In this document: piece by piece, positions 10,064 to 18,256 of the stretch
How positions within the stretch are numbered: position 1 is the first letter of the stretch
Layout: every line of letters begins with the position of its first letter
Origin: Polynucleobacter campilacus
GTDB taxonomy: Bacteria > Pseudomonadota > Gammaproteobacteria > Burkholderiales > Burkholderiaceae
NCBI RefSeq assembly: GCF_002206625.1
Contig: NZ_NGUP01000004.1
Span: 1-64,000 of the forward strand
Direction: 5' to 3'
DNA length: 64,000 nt
Translations under genes and position numbers: made by a program
The notes under the pieces: model-generated
Seen by the model: only the letters and a program-made list of their open reading frames with translations
The model's database searches: none
Told to the model about the DNA's origin: nothing

Positions 10064-10681
10064 ATGTTACGTATACCGAGGTCATTCATTGCTGGTGCTT
10101 CTGCAGCATTGGTGATGTGCGTGTTGGGTTTAGGCATTTCTAGTGCCGTAGCGCAATCTGCGCCAACTGCTGCCCATGGGAAGACTGCCGCTATTCCAGC
10201 AAAAAAACCGGATGGTACATGGGAAAGCTTAAAGCCTTCGCAACAACAAATTCTGGCTCCACTGGAAAGTGATTGGGATTACATGCCTCCCGATAGCCGC
10301 AAGAAATGGATGCAGGTAGTTAATATCTACCCCAAGATGAGCGAGCAAGATCAACAACGTTTGCAATCACGCATGGCTAGCTGGTCAAAGCTTTCTCAGA
10401 AAGAGCGTCGTATTGCCCGTGAAAATTATTTAAGCAGCTTGAAGTTCCCTGCCGAGAAAAAAGCAGAGGCTTGGACTGCTTATCAAAAACTCAGTGATGA
10501 GCAAAAGAAAAAGTTAGCTGATGTACAAACTAAGAAAAAGCCTAGCGTCATCAACGCACCTACACTGCAACAACATACAGTTAATCTCAGTGGCACTCCA
10601 CCACCACCTACACCAAATCCCAGAAGCATCCCAACTGCAGAAGCTCCTCCCGCTCCCGAAAGCGGTTCATCTAACAATTAG
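10064..10681 (+). CDS. DUF3106 periplasmic protein
   Basis: A 205-residue exported protein with a Sec signal (about residues 1-31). The mature part is helical with repeated W/L-x-x-L-x-x-x-Q patterns (SLKPSQQQILAPLESDW, then MSEQDQQRLQSRMASWSKLS, then FPAEKKAEAWTAYQKLSDEQ), which is the DUF3106 domain. A proline-rich tail (PPPPTPNPRS) ends the protein. The LSxxQ-type helical repeats recall periplasmic stress proteins such as CpxP/Spy, but that similarity is only by eye. Third gene of the sigma-factor operon, 14 bases after DUF3619; a sensing or chaperone role is inference. Confidence 0.75.
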   Translation: MLRIPRSFIAGASAALVMCVLGLGISSAVAQSAPTAAHGKTAAIPAKKPDGTWESLKPSQQQILAPLESDWDYMPPDSRKKWMQVVNIYPKMSEQDQQRLQSRMASWSKLSQKERRIARENYLSSLKFPAEKKAEAWTAYQKLSDEQKKKLADVQTKKKPSVINAPTLQQHTVNLSGTPPPPTPNPRSIPTAEAPPAPESGSSNN

Positions 10682-10708
10682 ATTTTCAATTTATCCTAAA
10701 GCAGCGCT

Positions 10709-11245
10709 ATGACTCCTGCTGAACTCAGCGTATTACCCTCTCCACAATTTTGGCGCCGTGTTTCATGCTGCTTATATGAGCAACTTGTGCTGTTGGGAGT
10801 GATTGCCCTGACCTTTTTAGTCCCCAATCTTGCTCTAGGTGTTTTGTTCGGAGTCTCTTTACCAAGCTGGCTAAGCTTTTTATATCTCTATGCCGTCTTA
10901 GGACTTTACTTTGTTTGGTATTGGACAAATTCCGGACAAACGTTGGCGATGCAAACCTGGCGTATTCGTATGATTGATCAACAGGGTCACACTCTTAAAA
11001 GGCGTCAAGCTTTATTGCGCTACCTCTATGGCTCTCTCTGGGTCATTCCTTGCGTTCTATTACAGTGGGCTTTTCATTTAGAGGAATGGCACATTATTGA
11101 AATGCTCTTTGCAGTAGCCCTCTTTTTTTGGCCTCTCACGATTTATTTAGACCGCAAAGACCCAATGCAACGTCAGGCTTTAAGTGATCGGTTTGCAGGC
11201 ACCCGCCTCGTAGAATTGCCTAAAAACTCAGTAACTCTCTCTTAG
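10709..11245 (+). CDS. RDD family membrane protein
   Basis: A 178-residue integral membrane protein with about four hydrophobic segments. The RDD family is recognised by the N-terminal Arg in FWRRVSCCLYEQ, the first membrane pair, and the C-terminal DRKDPMQRQALSDRFAGTRLV, which holds the conserved Asp residues. RDD proteins have been linked to transport and to membrane quality control, but no substrate can be read here. Last gene of the sigma/DUF3619/DUF3106 operon. Its last 18 bases overlap the 3' end of the convergent permease gene. Confidence 0.8.
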   Translation: MTPAELSVLPSPQFWRRVSCCLYEQLVLLGVIALTFLVPNLALGVLFGVSLPSWLSFLYLYAVLGLYFVWYWTNSGQTLAMQTWRIRMIDQQGHTLKRRQALLRYLYGSLWVIPCVLLQWAFHLEEWHIIEMLFAVALFFWPLTIYLDRKDPMQRQALSDRFAGTRLVELPKNSVTLS

Positions 11246-13711
11246 GCATTCAATCGCAGTAGCGCCCTGAATTTTGTGTCCAAAGCGATAACCTGCAGCC
11301 AGGCAGGCAATGACACCAAAAACAATTCCCATGAAGAGCGCCTGTGCAAAGGCATTGAATTCAATCTCCATGACATAGCGCCCTAGCGCCCAAGCAGCGG
11401 CTCCAGCTGCAAGCCCAGCTAAGGTGCCAGCAACTAAACCAATGACTAGTAGCTCTACGCGAGCAATACTCGCCAATGTTTTACGCGATGCCCCTATTGC
11501 CTTTAATAATGCGGCATTTCTAAAGCGCTCATCTTGAGTGGCAGAAATTGCAGCGATGAGAACTAATACTGCTGCAGCAATCGTAAATGCAAACAATAAG
11601 CCCAATGCGGCAGAGAGTTTATTTAAGACATCTTGTATCTGCTTCAAAGAAGCTGATACATCGACGACCGTGAGGTTGGGATAAGCTTGACTTACCTGAA
11701 AATCAAGAGCTTCTTGCTCCGGGGCTTGATAGTAGGAAGTAATCCAAGAATGTGGCAAGGCGCTTAATTGGCCGGGCGGCATAATCACAAAGAAATTAAC
11801 CCGCATGGACCCCCAGTCCAATTTGCGCAGCGAAGTAATAGGGGCAGTAATTTTCTCGCCTGCCACCTCAAAAGTGACTTGATCGCCCATCTTGAGCTTT
11901 AAGTTTTTAGCGATGCCAATTTCCATGGAGATTTGTGGGCTACTACCTGTGATCCATTTACCCTCAGTGATGCGGTTGCCTGGCGGCAACTGATCGGTAT
12001 ACGAGAGATTAAATTCTCGATCCACTAAGCGCTTGGCGTTATCCTCCAAGAAGTCATTAGGAGAAATATTGCGCTCATTGATTGCAATCAAACGTCCTCG
12101 TACCATCGGATAAAAATCTGGTGTTGACACGCCAGCATTCACGAGCGACTTCGTAATGTCTTCTTTTTGCTCACCCTGCACGTTAATCATGAAACGATTA
12201 GGAGCATCTGCTGGGATATTGCCCTGCCATGTGTTGAGCAGATCTTGCCGCAATAGCAAGATCATCAATAGCGCCATTAAGGCAATACCTAGCGAGGTAA
12301 TTTGCATGACCGCATAGCCAGAGCGTCTACTTTGTAGGGTGATTGCAAAACGAATAGCGAAATTCTTGGTCTGAATTCTGGCGAGAAGTTTTAATACTAG
12401 CCAAGAAATTCCAGAAATAACAATAATTGCGCTACCAAAACTCAGCCCTGCCCAAAATGCTAGCCTCCAATCTTTTGCAGCCAGCGCAATTAAAGTCGCG
12501 GCGGTGCCTAAGCCACAGATAGCAACCCAAATAGAAGAACGATTGATGCCTTCAAATTCTTTACGAATCAGCCGTATCGGTGAAACCTGAACCAATGCAA
12601 ATAGTGGCGGACCGGCAAAGCCAATGAGTAAGAACCAAGCAAAGAGAGAGCTCCATACAATCGGCCAGATTGACACACTAGGCAAGCTTGTCAAAATCAA
12701 ATTGCCCAATAAGAAAGTCAGCGCCAATTGCACCACATATCCAAAAGCTGAACCTAAGGCCGCAGCAAAGATCCCTAAACTGAGAATCGTGGTGATTTGT
12801 TTTTTTAAAATGATGGCTGAAGTAGCCCCAAAGCATTTGAGGACAGCGCAGCTGTCGGCTTGTTTCAGTGAATAACGCCGTGCTGACAAGGCAATCGCTA
12901 CGGCAGCAACCATTGCCGTTAAGACCGCTATTAAGGATAGGAAGCGCTCAGCTCGCTCTAGAGTCTTTCGCATCACAGGTTGGGCGTTTTCTAAGGTCTC
13001 AATCCGCAAACCGCGTAGGCCTTCAGAATCGATATAGGCCTTTACCCACTTCTCATATGACTGAATCTGCTCGTCAGTCCCGGCAAGAAGTAATCGATAG
13101 GTCACCCTACTACCAAGACCAATCAAACCCGTTGCTGGCAAATCATCTAACGACATCATGACGCGAGGAGCAAAGTTCATAAAACCTGCGCCACGATCAA
13201 TTTCACGCTCAAGTACACCGGCAATAAGAAAAGTCTTCTGTCCTAGGCTCATTTGATCGCCTAGCTTTGCTTGCAAACTGGCTAACATCACTGGATCAAC
13301 CCAAACGGATCCTGTTGGTGGCCCTGACTTCAAAGTGGCATTACTGGACTGAACCTGCAATGCGCCCCGCAAGGGGTACAGTGAACTGACTGCTTTCAAA
13401 GAGGCTAACTTACTGCGCGTCCCAACAGTTGCCATGCTGGGGAACACTATCGTTTGCGCAACTTGCAGCCCTCTACTTTGAGCCTCCATCAGAAAAAGCT
13501 CTGGCAAGGGTTGATCTGCTGCAATCAGCACATCAGAGGCCAGCAATTGGCGAGCGTCAAACTGAAACGCCCTTTGCATCCGGTCAGCTAAGAAGCTGAC
13601 GCTAGATAAAGCAGTTACTGAAAGTGTGAGCGCTACAAATAACCAGGCTAGCTCATGAGAACGCAGCTCCTGCTTTAAACCCCGTAGGAAGCTCACTAAT
13701 GAATTGTTCAA
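11228..13711 (-). CDS. FtsX-like ABC transporter permease (YbbP type)
   Basis: An 827-residue MacB/FtsX-fold permease. An N-terminal membrane helix is followed by a large periplasmic domain (about 45-255), a first FtsX block with three membrane segments (about 258-375), two further spans (about 395-440), a second transmembrane/periplasmic unit (about 465-705) and a final three-span FtsX block (about 705-822). This doubled architecture matches YbbP, proposed to move lipids or lipoprotein cargo. The partner ATPase (YbbA type) is not next to it. The start is TTG overlapping the SDR stop (TTGA), so the two genes are coupled. Confidence 0.85.
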   Translation of the reverse strand: MNNSLVSFLRGLKQELRSHELAWLFVALTLSVTALSSVSFLADRMQRAFQFDARQLLASDVLIAADQPLPELFLMEAQSRGLQVAQTIVFPSMATVGTRSKLASLKAVSSLYPLRGALQVQSSNATLKSGPPTGSVWVDPVMLASLQAKLGDQMSLGQKTFLIAGVLEREIDRGAGFMNFAPRVMMSLDDLPATGLIGLGSRVTYRLLLAGTDEQIQSYEKWVKAYIDSEGLRGLRIETLENAQPVMRKTLERAERFLSLIAVLTAMVAAVAIALSARRYSLKQADSCAVLKCFGATSAIILKKQITTILSLGIFAAALGSAFGYVVQLALTFLLGNLILTSLPSVSIWPIVWSSLFAWFLLIGFAGPPLFALVQVSPIRLIRKEFEGINRSSIWVAICGLGTAATLIALAAKDWRLAFWAGLSFGSAIIVISGISWLVLKLLARIQTKNFAIRFAITLQSRRSGYAVMQITSLGIALMALLMILLLRQDLLNTWQGNIPADAPNRFMINVQGEQKEDITKSLVNAGVSTPDFYPMVRGRLIAINERNISPNDFLEDNAKRLVDREFNLSYTDQLPPGNRITEGKWITGSSPQISMEIGIAKNLKLKMGDQVTFEVAGEKITAPITSLRKLDWGSMRVNFFVIMPPGQLSALPHSWITSYYQAPEQEALDFQVSQAYPNLTVVDVSASLKQIQDVLNKLSAALGLLFAFTIAAAVLVLIAAISATQDERFRNAALLKAIGASRKTLASIARVELLVIGLVAGTLAGLAAGAAAWALGRYVMEIEFNAFAQALFMGIVFGVIACLAAGYRFGHKIQGATAIECLRESY

Positions 13712-14493
13712 ATTGCCTGTGTCTGGCCGCCATCTACGCGCATGACAGTACCAGTAATAAAGGATGCGTTCTGACTGGCTAAAAAGGCAGCAGCATCGCC
13801 ATACTCTTGAGGATCGCCATAGCGACCCATCGGAATCTGTTTCAAACTTAATTTCACAACCTCTTCATAGGAAGTACTTTCGCGCTTTGCTCTGGCCTCA
13901 TCTAATTGACGCAAGCGATCCGTTGCGACACGCCCAGGCATGATGATGTTCACAGTAATGCCTTCGTGAGCCACTTCTGCAGCCAATGTTTTAGACCACG
14001 CTAGCAAAGCAGCACGCAAGGTATTAGAGATAGCTAAATTTTTAATCGGGGCAATGGCGCCTGAGGTGGTGCTAGTAATAATTCGGCCCCATTGACGCTG
14101 GCGCATACCAGGTAAAACACGATCAGTAATCGCAATGAGGGATAGAACCATATCGTTAAAGCTTTTTTGCCAAAGCGCAGGATCTTGTCCAGCAGCGGGC
14201 GTTGGTGGCGGTCCACCGGTATTGTTGATCAAGATATCAATTGGGCCAAGCTCTTTTTCTATCTTTGAAACCAAGCTATCAATCACGGATGCATCAGAGA
14301 GATCCCAGCTCAGTGCTAGGGCTGTACCACCAGCAGCCTGTATCAGTTCAACTGATTTTTGTAAGCCCTCTGCACTTCGACCAGTAACAGCAACCTTGAC
14401 GCCCTCACGCGCCAACGAGACTGCCATTGCTTGACCTAAACCACGGCTAGATGCCATAACTAATGCGACTTTGCCTTTGATTCCTAAATCCAT
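13708..14493 (-). CDS. SDR-family protein with altered catalytic motif
   Basis: A 261-residue Rossmann-fold protein of the short-chain dehydrogenase/reductase superfamily. The nucleotide motif reads ASSRGLG instead of TGxxxGIG; NNTGGP replaces the usual NNAG; and the catalytic YxxxK reads SxxxR (in ISNTLRAAL, about residues 155-163). The C-terminal ITGTVMRVDGG is normal. This matches a known atypical SDR group often named 3-oxoacyl-ACP-reductase-like. Normal Tyr/Lys chemistry is therefore doubtful, and the substrate is unknown. It overlaps the downstream permease gene by four bases. Confidence 0.82.
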   Translation of the reverse strand: MDLGIKGKVALVMASSRGLGQAMAVSLAREGVKVAVTGRSAEGLQKSVELIQAAGGTALALSWDLSDASVIDSLVSKIEKELGPIDILINNTGGPPPTPAAGQDPALWQKSFNDMVLSLIAITDRVLPGMRQRQWGRIITSTTSGAIAPIKNLAISNTLRAALLAWSKTLAAEVAHEGITVNIIMPGRVATDRLRQLDEARAKRESTSYEEVVKLSLKQIPMGRYGDPQEYGDAAAFLASQNASFITGTVMRVDGGQTQAI

Positions 14494-14537
14494 ACCATCT
14501 CCTAAACTGCTATTAATAGATACCGCTTATCTTAATC

Positions 14538-15164
14538 TTAATGCCCTAAGGGCTTAGGCAGATTAGCGGCATATTTGTCTAGCTGAACCTCATATTCCTT
14601 CAAGATCTCAGCAAGAGCCTGCTGCTGACCCAAGACTAATGCCGTGGGCGTATTGTCTTTTAGAGCAATCCGCTTGGTATAGCGATTACTACCAATCATA
14701 GGGTTGACCTTTCCACCATTTTCTACGGTCAGGAAAAACTCCATACTGACTACTGCTTCTGGTCGCACTCGGTAGTCTCCATAGAATTCATTAACGCTAG
14801 CTTGTAAGGTGTAATACGGAAAGAAGGTATTGCTCTGCCCTACAGCCGCAGAGAAAATGCCTGACTGATTAATCCATTGGCGCTCCGCATTTGAAACCAT
14901 TTCGGCAGGTAGCGCTGTATAGACATTATAAAAATCTTTTTCAAAACGCGTATCGCCTAAGCGATACACCAAAGATCTCCCATCGTATGGTGCAGCTACA
15001 GAAACAGGGCCAATCTTCAGCCAATAGCTTGTGCGATTCTTTAGAGGTGGACCGCTGCGCTCAGGATTGACCATATAACTGGCTGGAGTCACGGGGGCGC
15101 GGGTTGGTAGTGAGCAGGCAAATAGGCTCAAGACTAGGGCAGTTATCAGAATGCGCTTCATCAT
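14538..15164 (-). CDS. ABC-transport auxiliary lipoprotein (PqiC-like)
   Basis: A 208-residue lipoprotein with lipobox LFAC (Cys about residue 17). It matches the ABC_trans_aux family (PqiC/YmbA-like) through YWLKIGPVSVAAPYDGRSLVYRL and the C-terminal helix QQALAEILKEYEVQL. In MCE systems such lipoproteins act at the outer membrane as the end point of the lipid path. It overlaps the mlaD-like stop by four bases and is the last gene of the MCE operon. It takes the place of MlaA/MlaC-type partners, which are not seen here. Confidence 0.85.
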   Translation of the reverse strand: MMKRILITALVLSLFACSLPTRAPVTPASYMVNPERSGPPLKNRTSYWLKIGPVSVAAPYDGRSLVYRLGDTRFEKDFYNVYTALPAEMVSNAERQWINQSGIFSAAVGQSNTFFPYYTLQASVNEFYGDYRVRPEAVVSMEFFLTVENGGKVNPMIGSNRYTKRIALKDNTPTALVLGQQQALAEILKEYEVQLDKYAANLPKPLGH

Positions 15165-16093
15165 TTTTGGACTCCAGATTGTCCTTGCGTGCCATTCATT
15201 GGTAGCACTATTTTCGGTGGAGGCTCACCCCATATCAAGCTCGATGGAGATTGGCTAGCTATACGACTAAATTCATTGAGATTCTCAGTAGTTTGCTTGA
15301 GATTTTCAATCGTCGCACCTGTATCCCCCTGAATACTCGCCACAGTTTGACGCAATGACACAATTGTGCCAATCAATTCACGCATCAAAATATTGAGCTC
15401 ATCCTTATCGGTCACTTTAGCAATCCGCTCGATGATGACGTTTAAGGATTGAACAGACCGGACAAGGCCTTCGTTACCCTTACCATCACCTGCCATCAGT
15501 GTATTTAGATTAACTAATAGTGAGTCGAACTTTTTCTGAGTGCCTTCAAAGTCTGCATGATTTAGCGTAGAAACAAATTTTTGCATTCCAGAAATAATTT
15601 CGTCAGCTTGATTTGGGAGGGATGGAATAACAGGGTCTGCCGGCTTCCAGCTATAGGAGAGCGGACTATAGTCAGAAGGCGCATTCGAGAAATCAAACTC
15701 AACATAATTAACGCCTGTAATACCCATCGACCTGACACGGGCGCGTAAATTATTTTTAGCAAACTCTGCAATTTGGTCCTCAGTTACCTTGTCACCAAAG
15801 ATTTGCATACGAATTACTACGTACTGAAGACGTTTCTCAAATGGAACATCTTTCTCGTAGATATCACCAGAGAGCCCAACCAAAGTGACTTGACCAATCT
15901 TTACACCCCTAAAGCGCACTGCAGCCCCAGTATCCAATCCGGTAACTGATTGCTTTAGGTAGGTTTCCACCATAAAGGATTTCTTAAAGAGTTGCCCGGA
16001 ACCGAATATGAGAATGACGGCAACCAAAACTCCGATTGCAGCGAGCACAAACACACCGAGACGGAAATAATTAGGATTTGAGTTATTGCTCAT
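15161..16093 (-). CDS. mlaD: MlaD/MCE-domain substrate-binding protein
   Basis: A 310-residue inner-membrane-anchored protein of the lipid-transport MCE family. One membrane helix (about residues 11-32) is followed by a single MCE domain (about 40-120; GLDTGAAVRFRGVKIGQV). A long helical C-terminal part (about 170-300) carries the conserved Leu/Ile-heptad character seen in MCE proteins of the Ttg2/PqiB type. It is longer than E. coli MlaD (about 183 aa) because of this tail. It overlaps the ATPase gene by four bases and the lipoprotein gene by four bases. Role: shuttling phospholipid between membranes with the MlaE/MlaF-type subunits; direction unknown. Confidence 0.9.
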   Translation of the reverse strand: MSNNSNPNYFRLGVFVLAAIGVLVAVILIFGSGQLFKKSFMVETYLKQSVTGLDTGAAVRFRGVKIGQVTLVGLSGDIYEKDVPFEKRLQYVVIRMQIFGDKVTEDQIAEFAKNNLRARVRSMGITGVNYVEFDFSNAPSDYSPLSYSWKPADPVIPSLPNQADEIISGMQKFVSTLNHADFEGTQKKFDSLLVNLNTLMAGDGKGNEGLVRSVQSLNVIIERIAKVTDKDELNILMRELIGTIVSLRQTVASIQGDTGATIENLKQTTENLNEFSRIASQSPSSLIWGEPPPKIVLPMNGTQGQSGVQK

Positions 16094-16866
16094 GCTGCGT
16101 CCTTACTCATAATGCGATTAAAAAATTGATGTACTCGAGGATCTTTGCTGGTATCCCTCAACACCTTTGGGTCGCCCTCGGCGATCATGCCTTTGGCGCC
16201 CTTGTCTAACATAATGACTTTATCTGCTATTGCATAAATACTAGCCAGCTCATGCGACACAATCACGAAAGTAATACCTAAATTTCTAGATAAGTCTTGA
16301 ATAGTGCTATCTAAATCAGCAGAAGTAATGGGGTCTAAACCAGCTGAAGGCTCATCTAAGAAGAGAATTTTTGGATCTAAGGCCATAGCCCTGGCAATGG
16401 CTGCACGCTTTTGCATACCGCCGCTAATTTCACTAGGCATGTAAGACTCGTAAGGTAATAAGCCAACGAGATCAAGCTTACAACGAGCCAGCAGATTCAT
16501 CTGATCATCGGTAAGTTGGGTGTATTCCTGCATAAATAATGTCACGTTATCTAACAGATTCATAGAGCCAAATAAGGCACCCTGCTGATACATCACCCCA
16601 AAGCTGGTCATAATTCTTTGACGATCAGCCCCCTGCGCCCTTGTAATGTTTTGGCCCTCTATCAGCACATCGCCGGCTAAAGGTTGATACAAGCCAAAGA
16701 GATTTTTTAGCAAACTCGATTTACCGCAACCAGAACCACCCAAGATCACAAATATTTCACCATTATTCACCGTGAAATTAAGGTTCTGCATCAGTACGGT
16801 TGAGCCATAGCCTACCGTCAGGTTTTGTACCTCAATCGCAGGGCCGGTATTGTTTATTGCGCTCAT
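16090..16866 (-). CDS. mlaF: MlaF-type ABC transporter ATPase
   Basis: Cytoplasmic ATPase driving the MCE lipid transporter. Walker A GGSGCGKSS is at residues 43-51, the Q-loop at about 94-95 (YQQGALFGSM, typical of MlaF), the signature ISGGMQKR at 147-154, Walker B and DEPSAGLDP at 166-179, and the switch His in VSHELAS near 204. Length 258 is normal. It shares one base with the permease gene and overlaps mlaD by four bases, so the operon is tightly coupled. Confidence 0.95.
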   Translation of the reverse strand: MSAINNTGPAIEVQNLTVGYGSTVLMQNLNFTVNNGEIFVILGGSGCGKSSLLKNLFGLYQPLAGDVLIEGQNITRAQGADRQRIMTSFGVMYQQGALFGSMNLLDNVTLFMQEYTQLTDDQMNLLARCKLDLVGLLPYESYMPSEISGGMQKRAAIARAMALDPKILFLDEPSAGLDPITSADLDSTIQDLSRNLGITFVIVSHELASIYAIADKVIMLDKGAKGMIAEGDPKVLRDTSKDPRVHQFFNRIMSKDAA

Positions 16867-18029
16867 CAGAACCCTGTCTTATAAGAAATATAAGCAAAGA
16901 CACCGTCTACCAGGACGATCAAGACAATACTACTCACAACTGCACGCGTAGCTGATATACCCACTGCCGCCGCACCAGTGCCCGTTTGCATACCGCGTAA
17001 ACATCCAACGGCAGAAATTACAACACCAAATAAGGTGGCCTTGATCAGCCCAGAGCCAATATCTTCAATCGTGACTATCTGCAGCATCCCGTTCCAAAAA
17101 TTAATGAATGGAATGTCGTATGCCAGCATGGTGATCATCGAGGCGAAAATGCTCACGATGTCAGCATACAAAGTTAACACCGGCATGACCAAAATTCCGG
17201 CGAGGACGCGAGGCACTACCAAGAAGCGAATTGGGCTTAGGCCACCGCTCACTAAAGCATCGACTTCACTATTCACGGTCATCGTACCAATCTCAGCAGC
17301 AAATGCTGCTGATGAGCGACCAGCAAGCAAGATAGCCGTGACGAGAGGCCCCATCTCACGCACAATACCGAGGGCCGCTATAGGACCAACAAAAGAAACG
17401 GCGCCGAACTGTTTCATACCAATAGCTGCTTGAAAAGATAAGATGACGCCAATTAAGAAGGACACCAGACCAACAATGGGTAAGGCAGCAATACCCGCCT
17501 GAACAGCTGCATTAACAAAATCGCTCCAACGCACTTGTTTGACATTGCGCACTGACCAAATCAAATCTGCAGACAGATGTCCGGTAAATGTGGTTAAGCC
17601 TTTTGCATCATCGATTAAATTTTGCGCCGCCATTCCAGTGCTAACTACAAAACCTCTTTTGGGGCTGACTACGGGAACTGGGAATAAATTTGAGATGGGA
17701 TCAAATTCTTTTAGCAACGGCTGATATCGGGAATCTAATCCTACTACTGAAAATGTGCCGCCAGCTTTTTTCTGGGCCTCTTCTAGGTCAATTAAAAAAG
17801 CAATGCCTGAACCATCCAATGAAGAAATACCAGAAGCATCAAATGTTAAGGAATGGCTTCCTGCTTTCTTTAGCCACTCGTCTTGCGCAGACCGTATTTG
17901 GGTCCATGTATTTGCCAGTGAATAGACATCCACTTTGCCAGTAATCACAATTTTTGCTGTAGCCGAGTCGACCGCTACCCACTTCGCAATGGAAGTATCA
18001 GCGCTGGGGCTGTCTATTTTGGTGGGCAT
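16866..18029 (-). CDS. mlaE: MlaE-type permease with N-terminal STAS domain
   Basis: Inner-membrane permease of the MCE lipid transporter. Residues about 10-110 look like a STAS domain (FDASGISSLDGSGIAFLIDLEEA), the role played by separate MlaB in E. coli. From about 130 on, the MlaE domain has five hydrophobic segments and the family stretch AFAAEIGTMTVNSEVDALVSGG (broken here as two motifs around residues 235-255). The domain fusion is common in betaproteobacteria. I prefer the ATG at 18029; a TTG three codons upstream is also open. First gene of the permease-ATPase-MCE-lipoprotein operon. Confidence 0.9.
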   Translation of the reverse strand: MPTKIDSPSADTSIAKWVAVDSATAKIVITGKVDVYSLANTWTQIRSAQDEWLKKAGSHSLTFDASGISSLDGSGIAFLIDLEEAQKKAGGTFSVVGLDSRYQPLLKEFDPISNLFPVPVVSPKRGFVVSTGMAAQNLIDDAKGLTTFTGHLSADLIWSVRNVKQVRWSDFVNAAVQAGIAALPIVGLVSFLIGVILSFQAAIGMKQFGAVSFVGPIAALGIVREMGPLVTAILLAGRSSAAFAAEIGTMTVNSEVDALVSGGLSPIRFLVVPRVLAGILVMPVLTLYADIVSIFASMITMLAYDIPFINFWNGMLQIVTIEDIGSGLIKATLFGVVISAVGCLRGMQTGTGAAAVGISATRAVVSSIVLIVLVDGVFAYISYKTGF

Positions 18030-18124
18030 TGTCAGCAAAAAGGGTTTTATTAGGGTTATTTAGCAGAACTTGAAATGATCTTATCCCAACTATAAGGGAT
18101 GCTGGTGATGGCTTGATGAATATG

Positions 18125-18153
18125 AAAAGGGCCCAGTTTTTCAACTAGGCCCT
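18125..18153 (-). terminator. Rho-independent terminator of tRNA-Arg
   Basis: Downstream of the tRNA on the minus strand, an inverted repeat AGGGCC-TAGTT / AACT-GGGCCCT with a short A-rich loop is followed by TTTT. It would end the tRNA transcript before the MCE operon. Confidence 0.7.
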
Positions 18154-18161
18154 CAATGAGA

Positions 18162-18238
18162 TGGTGCGGCTGGCAGGAATTGAACCCACGACCCCTTGGT
18201 TCGTAGCCAAGTACTCTATCCAGCTGAGCTACAGCCGC
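18162..18238 (-). tRNA. tRNA-Arg (anticodon ACG)
   Basis: A full cloverleaf on the minus strand, 77 bases including encoded CCA. The 7-bp acceptor stem GCGGCTG pairs with CAGCCGC, the D-arm contains AGCTCAGCTGGATAGAG, the anticodon stem-loop TTGGCTACGAACCAA gives ACG, and the T-arm is GTGGGTTCAATTCCTGC. A likely -10 (CATAAT, minus strand, 18249-18254) lies across the greB start codon region. The ACG wobble A is normally edited to inosine by TadA. Confidence 0.97.
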
Positions 18239-18256
18239 AACAGCCATAATTATGCC

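Noticed and set aside
16978..17433. A 151-codon plus-strand ORF
   Set aside because: Antisense to the MlaE-type permease. Its Lys/Thr/Pro-rich sequence mirrors hydrophobic codons on the other strand.
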